From Aestuariibaculum lutulentum (GTDB lineage: Bacteria > Bacteroidota > Bacteroidia > Flavobacteriales > Flavobacteriaceae), in assembly GCF_032926325.1 (NCBI RefSeq), contig NZ_CP136709.1:3628501-3692500 (forward strand): DNA of 64,000 bases. Reading direction: 5' to 3'. Shown here in pieces: positions 26,470-36,546 of this stretch. The notes below the pieces were generated by a model. It ran no database searches. It was not told the DNA's origin and was given only the letters and a program-made list of their open reading frames with translations. Position 1 is the first letter of the stretch; each line of letters opens with the position of its first letter. Both the position numbers and the translations under genes were made by a program.

Positions 26470-27678
26470 TTACAAAACATCCTTTTTAAACAAAATGGAT
26501 TCCGATTTATTTGTTACAACAATATTATAATTTCCTTTTGGCAACCCAAGATGACAACCTGCATCTCTTTTCTCTACCTCTGTTATATCAATGGGAATAG
26601 CCTCATGCAAATCCTCATTACTATTGAATGCAAGAACCATAACAGGAAATTCTAGATTTATCTTATTCATGTTTATTTCAACATCTTTATTTCCCCTTTC
26701 GAAAACCCAGTTCGGTCTTTTGTTGTTATAAGTAGTCATTGGGTGAAACACCACTAAGTCCATCCTCTCTTCTCCCTTTTTGTAACCAAATGGTTTTGAA
26801 TTCTTATCTAATAAAATTGAGTAGTTTTCAAAATTAAATGCCTGAGAAAAGATGTTACTATTTTCTCTTTTAGATTTTTCTGAATAAAACACTTGATCAA
26901 TAGTAAAAGGATCTATCCCTGTCAATTGATGCAACCTACCTGCCAACGCTGCGCCTCCAAAAAACTTAATATATCCTTCAAGAGCATGACCGCTTCCACA
27001 ATGAATTAAAAATTTCTCATCGGGATTCTCTTTTATAATTTTAGCCATATTATTAGCCTGGTCTATTTCTCTTACCTCCCCTCCAATATCTCCTTTAGTT
27101 TCATAGGCATGTATTTTAAAGCCAATTTTCAATGCCTCACGAATCATGTTGCTAAACTGTGGATTCCATAAATACGTACCAAATTCATATTTTGAATACC
27201 TCAAAGCATTCAATAAAGTATCTGATCCATCATTATATAAAGCTTCTACACATAAATTTTTATATCCTTTTGCATACAAATCTTTTAACAATTCTTCTGT
27301 GAAAATTCTGTGCGTAGCATTACAATGCATTTCGTTTATTATTATAATTTTTTCATGATCAGCCTGACTTAAAATATAGTCTTTGGCGTCATTTACCTTG
27401 TAAAGATTACGAACAGAATCTAATTGCTTTTGCTTATGTTCTTTAGGCTGAGCATTCATTGCTAAATCCCAATGTTCCAATGCCTTTTCATGATTAACAA
27501 CATATGAATAATCGACTGAAGAATCTTGATAATCCGGATTTTCCCCAAGAACACTTTTCTCTATTTCATTGGTAAACTTATAGCGGTTTTCAAAAGTAAT
27601 TTCCATTATTTCCACCTCTTTGGTTTTACACGATAAAACAACAAAGGACAATAGGGCGACATAAATAGGTTTTTTCAT
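26470..27678 (-). CDS. lipoprotein with ChaN/TraB-like fold features, unknown function
   Basis: Protein of 402 residues. The signal ends in FVVLSC with Cys17, a lipobox. The central part has IIIINEMHCNATHRIFTEELLKDLYAKGYKNLCVEAL, and later KFLIHCGSGHALEG. A glutamate-x-histidine at a strand end followed by a glutamate and a late histidine is reminiscent of the ChaN/TraB/erythromycin-esterase-like superfamily, in which such residues form an active site. That link is inferred from pattern only. No operon partner is evident. Confidence 0.55.
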   Translation of the reverse strand: MKKPIYVALLSFVVLSCKTKEVEIMEITFENRYKFTNEIEKSVLGENPDYQDSSVDYSYVVNHEKALEHWDLAMNAQPKEHKQKQLDSVRNLYKVNDAKDYILSQADHEKIIIINEMHCNATHRIFTEELLKDLYAKGYKNLCVEALYNDGSDTLLNALRYSKYEFGTYLWNPQFSNMIREALKIGFKIHAYETKGDIGGEVREIDQANNMAKIIKENPDEKFLIHCGSGHALEGYIKFFGGAALAGRLHQLTGIDPFTIDQVFYSEKSKRENSNIFSQAFNFENYSILLDKNSKPFGYKKGEERMDLVVFHPMTTYNNKRPNWVFERGNKDVEINMNKINLEFPVMVLAFNSNEDLHEAIPIDITEVEKRDAGCHLGLPKGNYNIVVTNKSESILFKKDVL

Positions 27679-27845
27679 AAATGATTTAATTGAGTTGGTT
27701 AGAAAATTATCATGTAAGAAATATACTAAAAAAATATTTTTAATTCCATGATTTCTTTTTACTACTTATAATCTCTCCAATTTCTATTCTATCATCGATT
27801 TTTTAATAGATTTACAGCAATTAAATACAAATCTCATCTTCTTTC

Positions 27846-28931
27846 ATGAATCAACCTACAACCTCAACCCAACTTCAAAGCAAACCTCATTTTCATATTT
27901 TAGACGGCTTAAGAGGGATTGCCGCATTAGCGGTAGTGGTGTTTCATTATATGGAGTGGATTTACTACGACGACTTTTCTAAAAACTTTATAGCTCACGG
28001 ATTTCTGGCTGTAGATTTCTTTTTCTGCCTTTCGGGATTTGTAATCGCTTATGCTTACGATAACAGGCTACCACAAATAGGACTAAAATCGTTTTTTACA
28101 TCCCGACTTATACGATTACATCCATTAGTTATTTTCGGGTCTGTAATTGGTTTTATTGGCTTGTTGATTGATCCTTTTGAAAATCATGCCGAGGGATATT
28201 CGATTGCTAAACTACTTTTAATTTTAATCTGCTCTTTATTTGTTATTCCGCTACCTGTAATGAAAGAACGTGGCTTTAATTTATTCAGCTTAAATGCTCC
28301 TGCATGGTCTTTATTCTGGGAATACATCGCAAATTTGCTGTATGCTTTCATCCTCATTAAATTATCTAAAAAAGTACTGCAAGTTCTATTAATTCCTGCG
28401 GCAGTTGCACTTATTTGGGTGAGTTATTCTTCTGAAAATTTACTAGGCGGCTGGAGCGGTGGCACTTTTGCAGATGGTGGTATAAGAATGTTTTATTCTT
28501 TCCTTGCCGGGTTGGTTGTTTACAGATCTGGTTGGATTATTAAAAACAAATTAGGTTTTATTGGATTATCTGTGCTATTAACTGCTGCTTTTGTGATGCC
28601 ATGGGGTTCTCTAAACTGGATAACCGAAGCTTTAGTGGTTTTGTTTTATTTCCCGTTATTAGTATCTCTGGGAGCTGGTTCTATTCAATCTGAATCTTTC
28701 AAAAAATTGTGTGTGTTTTTAGGAAACATCTCTTATCCCTTGTATATGACGCACTATGCAGGCATCTGGTGGTTTGGCAATTACTATGTTACACAAAACC
28801 CTTCGCCTGAAAAACTAGCCTACATAATCATTTTTGGAACCATCACGATGGTACTTTTCAGCTGGATTGTCATGAAATTTTACGATACTCCGGTTCGCAA
28901 TTACTTAACGAGATTAAGACAGAAAAGGTAA
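27846..28931 (+). CDS. acyltransferase 3 (OafA/YrhL-like) membrane protein
   Basis: Integral membrane acyltransferase of 361 residues. The start of the fold FHILDGLRGIAALAVVVFHY has the RGIAA motif and catalytic His, and FLAVDFFFCLSGFVIAYAY and FFTSRLIRLHP follow, as in Acyl_transf_3 proteins. About ten transmembrane helices can be traced. Such proteins acylate cell-surface sugars or lipids; the acceptor is unknown. Confidence 0.87.
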   Translation: MNQPTTSTQLQSKPHFHILDGLRGIAALAVVVFHYMEWIYYDDFSKNFIAHGFLAVDFFFCLSGFVIAYAYDNRLPQIGLKSFFTSRLIRLHPLVIFGSVIGFIGLLIDPFENHAEGYSIAKLLLILICSLFVIPLPVMKERGFNLFSLNAPAWSLFWEYIANLLYAFILIKLSKKVLQVLLIPAAVALIWVSYSSENLLGGWSGGTFADGGIRMFYSFLAGLVVYRSGWIIKNKLGFIGLSVLLTAAFVMPWGSLNWITEALVVLFYFPLLVSLGAGSIQSESFKKLCVFLGNISYPLYMTHYAGIWWFGNYYVTQNPSPEKLAYIIIFGTITMVLFSWIVMKFYDTPVRNYLTRLRQKR

Positions 28932-29137
28932 GTTTAAAATACCAATAATTACGGGGCATATTACAGAATTGAAGTTATAAAAACGAAAATCTTCACCCCG
29001 ACAAACACCTAACAAATCTTAAACTGTAGAGATAGACAAAATGACTAATTAACACCATTCATCCATAACTAATTGAATTTCAAAAATTAAATTTTAATTA
29101 GACAGAATTATTAACTATTTTAAATAAAATTCTGACT

Positions 29138-30214
29138 ATGGCTATGAATCAAATAAAATGGGCAAAGACACTCAAAACCATTGGTTTACACACTTTGTTT
29201 TGGTTACTGATTACAACCTATTTTGCATGGGGTTTTGGGCTTAATATAAATCCTAAAAAATCGTTTATAAATGCAAGTTTGTATTTACCTGGATTTATGA
29301 TTATGGCTTATTCTCTTGATCATTTGCTAATACCCAAATTCTTACTTAAACGAAAATTCATCTCATTTACAGCAGGACTTATCATCACAGTATTACTATG
29401 TGGGGCTTACACTTCCCTGGCACAAATCTCTATAAATATTAATTCACAATTAAAAGGAATGACCGTATTGATAGGTAAAAATGTTCTGCCTTTTTTTCAT
29501 GTTGGTGGTATTGTAATCTCTATAAAACTGTTACAGTACTGGTATGAACAAAAACAACAAACTTTGGAAGCCGAAAAACAAAAATCACAGGCAGAATTAA
29601 AACTTTTAAAAGCGCAGCTGCACCCGCACTTTTTGTTCAATACACTAAATAATTTATATTCTCACACTTTAGAACAGTCTATTCATGCCCCTGAAATAGT
29701 TTTAAAACTATCTTCATTACTTCGATTCATGGTTTATGAAAGTGATGTAGCCAGAATTCCGCTGGTAAAAGAGATTGAACTTCTCAGAAATTACATTGCT
29801 TTAGAGCAATTGCGTTATGGAGACCGCCTAGACATATCGATAACCATTTCAGGCCATGTTAAAAATTTCCAAATAGCCCCCATGCTTCTGCTCCCGTTTT
29901 TAGAAAATGCTTTTAAGCATGGCACGAGTAAACAAATAGACCAATGCTGGATTCGTCTGGATATGATATTAAAAGAATCTGTAATGACATTTAAACTGGT
30001 GAATAGTATAGAACATAATATTAACAAAAACACAAAACATAGCGGTGGCCTGGGATTACAAAATGTAATGCGAAGATTAGAGTTGCTATACCATGGGAAA
30101 TATAAATTTAAAACCAACTTACTAAATGATGTTTTTATTGTTGACCTGGAAATTGAGTTAGAAGAACTACAAGAAGAATTTAAGGATAAACTAATCAAAC
30201 AACACTCATTATGA
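29138..30214 (+). CDS. LytS-type sensor histidine kinase
   Basis: Histidine kinase of 358 residues. Four transmembrane helices lie in about residues 12-130. The His_kinase segment LKAQLHPHFLFNTLNNLYSH follows, with the phosphoacceptor His in HPHFLFN. An atypical ATPase domain has LLLPFLENAFKHG as the N-box and GGLGLQNVMRRL near the end. The gene overlaps the LytTR regulator start by four bases (ATGA), so the two are coupled. Confidence 0.9.
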   Translation: MAMNQIKWAKTLKTIGLHTLFWLLITTYFAWGFGLNINPKKSFINASLYLPGFMIMAYSLDHLLIPKFLLKRKFISFTAGLIITVLLCGAYTSLAQISININSQLKGMTVLIGKNVLPFFHVGGIVISIKLLQYWYEQKQQTLEAEKQKSQAELKLLKAQLHPHFLFNTLNNLYSHTLEQSIHAPEIVLKLSSLLRFMVYESDVARIPLVKEIELLRNYIALEQLRYGDRLDISITISGHVKNFQIAPMLLLPFLENAFKHGTSKQIDQCWIRLDMILKESVMTFKLVNSIEHNINKNTKHSGGLGLQNVMRRLELLYHGKYKFKTNLLNDVFIVDLEIELEELQEEFKDKLIKQHSL

Positions 30215-30924
30215 AACACAAATGTCTTATAGTAGATGATGAGCCCCCCGCAATTAAAGTATTAACAAATTATATTAAAACTTTAAACCAGCTGGATATT
30301 GTTGGAACTTGTGTTAATGCCTTTCAGGCCATCGAGCTTTTAAACGAACACAAAATAGATTTAATGTTTTTAGATATAAACATGCCCAAATTAATTGGCA
30401 CTGATTTATTAAAATCCCTTCGCTACCCACCCAAAGTTATATTTACAACAGCTCACAAAGGGTATGCCATTGAAGCCTTCGACCTTGATGCCATAGATTA
30501 TCTTCTTAAACCCATTTCCTTCGAACGGTTTTTGAAAGCTGTTAATAAATATTCTCAGTTAAATGCAACTGAATCTGAGGAAATTATAGATGATTCAGGG
30601 TTTTTATATTTCCGCTCTGATCGAAAAATGATTAAAATTTTTCTTGAAGAAATACTTTACATTGAAAGTTTAAGAGATTATATCATCATCCACAAAGAGG
30701 ATTGTACAACGTTGAAGGTCAAACAAACACTGTCTTCGGTTGAAGATATGCTTCCTAAAAATTTATTTATTCGAATTCACCGATCATTTATTATTTCCAT
30801 CAATAAAGTTACTGCCTTCACAAAAAATGATGTGGAAATAGGTAAAATTGAAATTCCTTTTGGCAAAAATTATTCAGAAATGGTTCAAAAATTGGCACCT
30901 GGCAACTATAATTTAGAAGATTAG
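30211..30924 (+). CDS. LytTR-family response regulator
   Basis: Response regulator of 237 residues. The receiver domain has the acidic pair in CLIVDDEPP, phosphoacceptor Asp in LMFLDINMP and Lys in YLLKPI. The C-terminal LytTR DNA-binding domain starts near 135, with FYFRSDRKMIKI-like strands, DILYIES-like LYIESLRDYIIIH, and FIRIHRSFIISINKV. It partners the LytS kinase. Targets are unknown; LytTR proteins often control export or surface genes, and the acyltransferase and lipoprotein neighbours are candidates by position only. Confidence 0.9.
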   Translation: MKHKCLIVDDEPPAIKVLTNYIKTLNQLDIVGTCVNAFQAIELLNEHKIDLMFLDINMPKLIGTDLLKSLRYPPKVIFTTAHKGYAIEAFDLDAIDYLLKPISFERFLKAVNKYSQLNATESEEIIDDSGFLYFRSDRKMIKIFLEEILYIESLRDYIIIHKEDCTTLKVKQTLSSVEDMLPKNLFIRIHRSFIISINKVTAFTKNDVEIGKIEIPFGKNYSEMVQKLAPGNYNLED

Positions 30925-31147
30925 AATAATTGCCAACTAAAATTTATTTCCCTTTAATTAACCATAAAATACGATTTAAGTGATTTGTCGCATTTATCTG
31001 CTTATCTATCTACAAAATTCAATAGTACACCTCATTTAATGTTTTCTCTCCTGAATTGCATTTAATTTTATAACGTCTTCAAAACTAAACTGAGCTTCTT
31101 CCTATACAACCGCTTAATAATTTCTATTAACACTAAAACTTAGGAAA

Positions 31148-32032
31148 ATGAAAACATTAATCAACAACTTAAAGAAAGTAATGGCTCTTGTCATTGTATT
31201 TAGCTTTTGCTCTTGCAGTACTAATGATGAATTATCCAATGCATCAACAAGTACTAACAGCTCCTTAAAAACCAGTTCGGATAAATTCAATGTCTTTAAA
31301 GGTCCGGAAGTACAATACCTTAATGGCAAAGCTCGCTCCTGGATTAGTATTAACAAAGAAGGATTTCCACTGGAATTAGCAATTGAATTCACACCTGATG
31401 TCTTGGTAGATTTACCAATACCTACAGACGGAGAAATGGTAATGCCTGAAAATAATATCTTGCCAGGAACGCTTGTTGAAGATGGTGCCACAGTTTTACC
31501 TTTACACAGCAAAGCCAAAGAAGTAACCCCTTTTGAACATATTGGTTTAAACTTTCAGCCCATGGGTCATGATCCCGGATTTAACGTTCCTCATTTCGAT
31601 TTACACTTTTATGCCATTACTTTGGAAGAACGATTAGCAATTCCTACCTACGATCAAAACAATCAAGATATTGTTGATGCCTTCAACCTTTTTCCTGATC
31701 CAACAAAAATGCCAAACGATTATGTAAAACCGCCATTAATTCAAGCCTCGTATCCTAATATGGGTAAACACTGGCTTCCAATTTCCTGGTTTATAGGGAG
31801 CAATACATTTACTCACATTATGGTTTATGGGTCTTATGCTCAAAAAAATACGTTTACAGAACCCATGATAACCGTTGATTATTTATTATCAGGAGAAGAG
31901 TTTAGTGGCACTTATTCCCAGCCACTTACTTTTGAAGAACCCGGAAATAACTACCCGACAAAATACAACATCTATCACGACGAATTAAATGGTAACATAT
32001 ACATTACACTAAGCGATTTTGTTACCAGATAA
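31148..32032 (+). CDS. secreted lipoprotein, DUF5602/TTHB210-like
   Basis: Protein of 294 residues with a lipoprotein signal (about 1-25) ending in SFCSCS, so the anchor Cys is at 23 or 25. The mature part begins with a flexible Ser/Thr/Asn stretch, then GKARSWISINKEGFPLELAIEF and several histidines in HIGLNFQPMGHDPG and PHFDLHFYAI. These look like the DUF5602 or TTHB210-like family, of unknown function; the histidines may bind metal. Recognition of the family is tentative. A strong terminator follows. Confidence 0.55.
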   Translation: MKTLINNLKKVMALVIVFSFCSCSTNDELSNASTSTNSSLKTSSDKFNVFKGPEVQYLNGKARSWISINKEGFPLELAIEFTPDVLVDLPIPTDGEMVMPENNILPGTLVEDGATVLPLHSKAKEVTPFEHIGLNFQPMGHDPGFNVPHFDLHFYAITLEERLAIPTYDQNNQDIVDAFNLFPDPTKMPNDYVKPPLIQASYPNMGKHWLPISWFIGSNTFTHIMVYGSYAQKNTFTEPMITVDYLLSGEEFSGTYSQPLTFEEPGNNYPTKYNIYHDELNGNIYITLSDFVTR

Positions 32033-32050
32033 TTTTAAAGGATAACTCTT

Positions 32051-32098
32051 AAACAAATAAAAAGGGAGCATTTAATCATGTTCCCTTTTTATTTGCTT
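32051..32098. terminator. bidirectional Rho-independent terminator
   Basis: Bases 32054-32067 and 32082-32095 form a perfect 14-base stem with A-rich and T-rich flanks, so it can stop transcription from both the lipoprotein gene (plus) and the DUF418 gene (minus). Confidence 0.85.
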
Positions 32099-32102
32099 TA
32101 AT

Positions 32103-33311
32103 CTAACTCACTGGAAATTTTAAAGAAACTCTGTCTGATTCCGACAGTTTATTAGATAACCATGTTCTATCGGTTCCGCATCGCCAAAGCCATTCTAAAG
32201 GCCCGTATTTAAACTTGCTAAACCACCATTGAGCAAACAACATTTGCATTATAAAAAACAGTAGCCCTAAACCAAGAGCAACAGTTCCCGACAATTTTAA
32301 CAGTAATCCTAAACCATATCCGTAAAACACAAATAAACCAAATACCGATTGAAACACATAAGTCGTCAAACCCATTTTCCCAACTGGTATTAAATATTTT
32401 ATAAATTTTCCAATGAAATTCGATTTATAAGCCAAAAGCAACAAACCTATATAAAATAAGGGCATAAAAATATTTGAAGCATCCTTAGATATCCCTCCTA
32501 AAAACTGTACAAACTCTGAATAATTAGACCTCGAAAAATGAAAATTAATCCAAACTAAAGGCATCCCTATACTAAAGGATACTAAAATCAATCTCTTCAA
32601 AGGAATGTGTTCCAACCTCTCGTGCCACTTTCTTCTTCCTACCCAAAGCCCAAGAAGAAACAATCCGGGAACAATCCACATTCGTCCACTGGATTTCAAA
32701 TAATTATACTTATTAATAAAACCTGCAGTACTATTAGATATTAATAACTTCTTATACTCCCCCTCAAGAACCAAATCAAAATAACTGTTTGCTAACTCTA
32801 ATTTGGTCTTTCCGCCTGTATTTTGTGGTGCTGCCTCTGTCTTCTGAAAAAACAAAGCACTCCCTTTTTGCAAAACAGCAGGCCCATTAAGAGCTAAAAA
32901 CAGTCCTGCCACAAAAATTATTTTCGTTGGGATTTTTCTAAAAAGAATTAAAATTATTCCAAAAACAGCATAGACTGTTAAAAAATCTCCTCGATAGTGA
33001 ATGTGATGCACGTAACCGATAACAAAAAGCAACACCAGACGCCATGCAAACTTCCTAGAGCTCGCATCTTTTTTCCCATCTAAAATTAAATAAAAACTAA
33101 GTCCGAAAAGCATTGAAAAAATGGCATAAAACTTCCCGACAAAGAAATTCCTAACCATAAAACGGCTTAATTCGTCAACAGGGAAAAACATGTTAAAACC
33201 ATTATATTGAGGAGGCACTAAACTCGCCAGATACCCCTGAAACATATGCGTCATAATGATGCCAAATAAAGCAAAACCTCTTAATGCATCTATTTCCCTT
33301 ATTCGTTTCAT
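32103..33311 (-). CDS. DUF418 domain-containing membrane protein
   Basis: Membrane protein of 402 residues beginning RIREIDALRGFALFGIIMTHM, the usual opening of this heparan-N-acetyltransferase-like family. Around ten hydrophobic segments are visible. The C-terminal DUF418 domain has GKMGLTTYVFQSVFGLFVFYGYGLGL and FKYGPLEWLWR. Function is unknown; an acyltransferase-like role has been guessed from fold similarity. Confidence 0.87.
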   Translation of the reverse strand: MKRIREIDALRGFALFGIIMTHMFQGYLASLVPPQYNGFNMFFPVDELSRFMVRNFFVGKFYAIFSMLFGLSFYLILDGKKDASSRKFAWRLVLLFVIGYVHHIHYRGDFLTVYAVFGIILILFRKIPTKIIFVAGLFLALNGPAVLQKGSALFFQKTEAAPQNTGGKTKLELANSYFDLVLEGEYKKLLISNSTAGFINKYNYLKSSGRMWIVPGLFLLGLWVGRRKWHERLEHIPLKRLILVSFSIGMPLVWINFHFSRSNYSEFVQFLGGISKDASNIFMPLFYIGLLLLAYKSNFIGKFIKYLIPVGKMGLTTYVFQSVFGLFVFYGYGLGLLLKLSGTVALGLGLLFFIMQMLFAQWWFSKFKYGPLEWLWRCGTDRTWLSNKLSESDRVSLKFPVS

Positions 33312-33359
33312 TATCCTAAAAATCTTGTTTTACATTTTTAAAACAAAATTATCAATTTA

Positions 33360-33704
33360 TCACTCCCGTCTTTTTAAAATCAGTTGAATTAAATCGAAAA
33401 ATTCAAATTCAACAACAAGTTTATCTGAAGTTAGCTCCCTTATATAAACGCCCGGAGTAGAGTTATCCATAAATATAGAATCGCCTTCAACTTTCCAGCT
33501 ATGCACTATATCTGAATCTATATACAGGGAATCCTTTGTAAATTTTGCCACATGCAAAATTTTAGAATCCGGATCTATTAATTTTCCGGTTTTAATTTCT
33601 ATTTGCGAAACAATATCCCAGGTTCCTAAAAAATCTTTCTTCTTGTGGCCTTGTTCGCAACCTACAACCAAGAACACTGTAAGTATAAAAATTAACTGTT
33701 TCAT
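33360..33704 (-). CDS. small lipoprotein, lipocalin-like
   Basis: Protein of 114 residues. The ATG at 33704 is chosen over an upstream TTG at 33725 because it begins the lipoprotein signal MKQLIFILTVFLVVGC (Cys16). The mature part starts KKKDFLGTWDIVSQIE, a GxW opening followed by short beta strands, which suggests a lipocalin-like barrel. Function is unknown. Confidence 0.65.
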   Translation of the reverse strand: MKQLIFILTVFLVVGCEQGHKKKDFLGTWDIVSQIEIKTGKLIDPDSKILHVAKFTKDSLYIDSDIVHSWKVEGDSIFMDNSTPGVYIRELTSDKLVVEFEFFDLIQLILKRRE

Positions 33705-33930
33705 TTCCTCATGATTTAAAATCAACTAATTTTTCAAAAAATTGATTGAACAATTTACGAAATTAAAACAGTCTTTAATATTATTTATATTTAGTTATTA
33801 GACTTAATCAATCCGATATTTCTATTACCTCGTATTGCCATAAATCTGAACTTTTATAGCTTTTGATGCACTGAAAACAATAAACAATACTATTCAATAA
33901 AGTCTATATATGTTTTTGTAGAGTCGTTAT

Positions 33931-34998
33931 TTAATTCCTATTAGAGTTTTTAGACTTCTTATACTGCTTTATCATCTTACCAAAGTCTTTATCCTTTTTA
34001 CGTTTTTCGGCCACTGTCGATTCAAAATGTTCTTTTTCTCTTTCCATTTTTAGATAATTTTCAAAAAACGATTCCTCTATTTCTCCTTTTTCTATGGCCG
34101 ATATTACAGCACAGCCCTGCTCTGTAGTATGCGTACAATCTGAAAATTTACAATGTTGTGTTAATTCGTATATTTTTTCGAATGTGCTTTCTAATCCACC
34201 TGAAGCATCTGTTATTCCAACCTCTCGCATTCCCGGATTATCAATAAGTATCGCTCCGTTTATTAAAGATATTAGCTCTCGGTGTGTGGTAACATGTTTA
34301 CCTCTGTCTATACGTTCACTAATACTTCCTGTTTTCATCAAATATGCTCCACTCAAACTATTTATAAGCGAAGATTTACCTACGCCAGACGACCCTAAAA
34401 GACAGTAGGTTTTACCCTTATAAATCAGTTTTTTCAGGTCATCCATCCCCATTTGGGTTTTATTACTCACAGCAACAATAGAAACATTTTTAATCCTATT
34501 GTTTATTTCATCAAGTAAGACATTTACCTTCTGTACATCTGTCAGGTCTGTTTTTGTAACAACGATTATTGGTTTGATTTTCGAAGCGTAACATAAGGTT
34601 AAATAACGCTCCAACCTGTTGATATTAAAATCTCTGTTTACCGATTGTATAATTAATCCATAATCGACATTACTGGCTATTAATTGCGCTTCTCCATATT
34701 TACCTATGGCTTGACGTTCTAAAACAGAAAAACGAGGCAAAACAGCATGAATTAACCCTTTACCTTCATCATATTCCGAAATAGCAACCCAATCTCCAAC
34801 AACAGGTAAATCATTTCTACTTGTAGCCGTATATCTTAAATTCCCTATAAGTTCACCGTCCAGAGTTTTCGCATCGGTGACTACCACATACCGATCTTTA
34901 TGCTCCTGCGCTACCCTGCCCACTTCAAACGCTCCGAGATTATGCTGTTGTCTATAATCTTCTAAGGTTTTACTATATCCTAAATCTTCCAGAGCCAT
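33931..34998 (-). CDS. rsgA: ribosome small subunit-dependent GTPase A
   Basis: Circularly permuted GTPase of 355 residues that matures the 30S subunit. The ATG at 34998 (MALEDLGYSKTL) is preferred to an in-frame start at 35061. An OB domain comes first, then the G4 motif TKTD, then G1 GSSGVGKSSL, then G3 DNPGMREVG, the permuted order typical of RsgA. The C-terminal zinc-binding region has CKFSDCTHTTEQGC. It follows the two ThrE genes on the same strand, 71 bases downstream. Confidence 0.93.
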   Translation of the reverse strand: MALEDLGYSKTLEDYRQQHNLGAFEVGRVAQEHKDRYVVVTDAKTLDGELIGNLRYTATSRNDLPVVGDWVAISEYDEGKGLIHAVLPRFSVLERQAIGKYGEAQLIASNVDYGLIIQSVNRDFNINRLERYLTLCYASKIKPIIVVTKTDLTDVQKVNVLLDEINNRIKNVSIVAVSNKTQMGMDDLKKLIYKGKTYCLLGSSGVGKSSLINSLSGAYLMKTGSISERIDRGKHVTTHRELISLINGAILIDNPGMREVGITDASGGLESTFEKIYELTQHCKFSDCTHTTEQGCAVISAIEKGEIEESFFENYLKMEREKEHFESTVAEKRKKDKDFGKMIKQYKKSKNSNRN

Positions 34999-35069
34999 AT
35001 TAAAATATATTACATTAATCTCAATTTTACACCTGCCTTTTAAACAATATCCTGAGCACATCTTTACAT

Positions 35070-35558
35070 TTACTTTTTGTGGATATAATGCAACGAGCTT
35101 TTTCTAAAAAGAAGATAAGGGAAGCTTATACCAATTGCTAAAACACAAAGTATAAATATGGCTTTTATCCCATTTGAATACGTATGCGACAGTAATTTAA
35201 TAAATTCATGTTCAGTAATTTCCCTGCTATCAGCCAATTTCACAAATCCAATCATCATGCGGTATAAAAAAATACCCGGCACCATTGGAATGATTGAAGG
35301 AATAGCAATGGTTAAAGGTGGTCTTTTTATATATCGTGCCAAGTAATAGCTTAAAAAGCCAACACTTGTTGCTCCAAAAAACGATGTAATAATAACGTTA
35401 ATACCAAAAAGCATCAGTCCTGCTTTTATAAAAATACCGGTTATACCAATAAAAAATATGGTAACCAGTGATGAAGATTGTGTATTAAACAGAATGGCGT
35501 AACCTATAGCGGCAACCCCTCCTGCCAAAGCTTTCAATATTAAGAGCACATAGTCCAT
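35070..35558 (-). CDS. ThrE-family exporter, small (DUF3815-type) subunit
   Basis: Membrane protein of 162 residues with about five helices. The ATG at 35558 (MDYVLLILKALAGG) is chosen, since it sits two bases after the stop of the partner gene. It contains IPSIIPMVPGIFLYR, typical of the C-terminal half of ThrE threonine/serine exporters. In many bacteria ThrE is split into two genes as here. The substrate is inferred from family membership. Confidence 0.82.
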   Translation of the reverse strand: MDYVLLILKALAGGVAAIGYAILFNTQSSSLVTIFFIGITGIFIKAGLMLFGINVIITSFFGATSVGFLSYYLARYIKRPPLTIAIPSIIPMVPGIFLYRMMIGFVKLADSREITEHEFIKLLSHTYSNGIKAIFILCVLAIGISFPYLLFRKSSLHYIHKK

Positions 35559-35560
35559 AT

Positions 35561-36334
35561 TTACAAATTGAAAATTACAATTGAACAAATCATTCCTATG
35601 GCAATCATAAATGAAATACCTAAACCGTTAATTAAACGAATTATCCCATTTAACAGATTTCCATCAATAAAATCGATAAACGAATTAATTAAAGGAACCC
35701 CGGGAATAAGAAATAAAACCGAGGTTGCAAACGCGTGTTCAAGGTCTGCTTCCGGGAAAAAACACCTGAAAGCACCAGCTATAAAGGTCGCTGTAAATGC
35801 TCCTAAGAAAACACATAAATATGGATTTAAATGAATTCGTGTGGTTTCCTGCTTAACAAAAAGCCCTAAAAAAGTAGCTATAAAACAAACCGACATTGAA
35901 AAAAGACTCCCTTCAGCAAGGAAGCAAAAACCAGCACCAGCCAGTGAAACCGCATTCATAACAATAAACCGATGATAATGAGGTGCATTTTCAAGTTTAT
36001 CAAGTTCCTTTATAATATTAACTAATTGCCATTTAGAGTTTTTAATATTCAAACTCATCAAACTAATCCCCGAAACAATCTTAAAATTAACCCCAACAGA
36101 TGCGGTTCGTTTTACACTGTTAAAAACAGGTTCTTCCTGTTGGTTTAATAAGGTTAAAATAATCGCTCTGTGAGTAATCAGGGCATTTGCATTCATATCA
36201 TAAGCGCGTGCAATACGCTCTAAAATGATTCTAATCCGTGCAGTACAAGCTCCCGAACTTTGTAACATGGAACCGATTCGCAGCAAAATCATTCCTATGT
36301 CCTGAATTTCATTTTCCTTTTCGGCCATTTTCAT
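35561..36334 (-). CDS. ThrE-family exporter, large (DUF1212-type) subunit
   Basis: Protein of 257 residues. A soluble N-terminal domain (about 1-120) with LLRIGSMLQSSGACTARI is followed by five helices, with FLIPGVPLINSFIDFIDGN near the end, as in the N-terminal half of ThrE. The start at 36334 is a choice between several nearby ATGs (36334, 36328); an upstream start at 36355 looks less likely. It is translationally adjacent to the small subunit. Just beyond its start lies the decayed end of the cassette array. Confidence 0.82.
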   Translation of the reverse strand: MKMAEKENEIQDIGMILLRIGSMLQSSGACTARIRIILERIARAYDMNANALITHRAIILTLLNQQEEPVFNSVKRTASVGVNFKIVSGISLMSLNIKNSKWQLVNIIKELDKLENAPHYHRFIVMNAVSLAGAGFCFLAEGSLFSMSVCFIATFLGLFVKQETTRIHLNPYLCVFLGAFTATFIAGAFRCFFPEADLEHAFATSVLFLIPGVPLINSFIDFIDGNLLNGIIRLINGLGISFMIAIGMICSIVIFNL

Positions 36335-36394
36335 AAAGCTTTTACAGGTTAACAATATGTTTTTGATGTATAAAAAATCAGAATAAAACAGCTT

Positions 36395-36534
36395 GACTGA
36401 TGTATAGCAAACAGGGTTCTTGTTACTATTCTACAATCAAATCCAGGATTATCAGATTACAAACTAAGATACTACAATTGCCCCACACTTTCTATAGAAA
36501 AAAGTGAACAAAACTTATACATTTTTAGCTTTAA
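36395..36534. repeat. candidate decayed cassette element (left end of array)
   Basis: TGTATAG (36401-36407) and TTATACA (36515-36521) could be remnants of the L arms, and TTAGCTTTAA (36525-36534) is the inverted complement of TTAAAGCTAA at 37114-37123 across the neighbouring gene. The conserved CAAC, GTTG and inner hairpins are missing, so only the unit-specific match is firm. Confidence 0.4.
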
Positions 36535-36546
36535 ACTCTTAAATCT

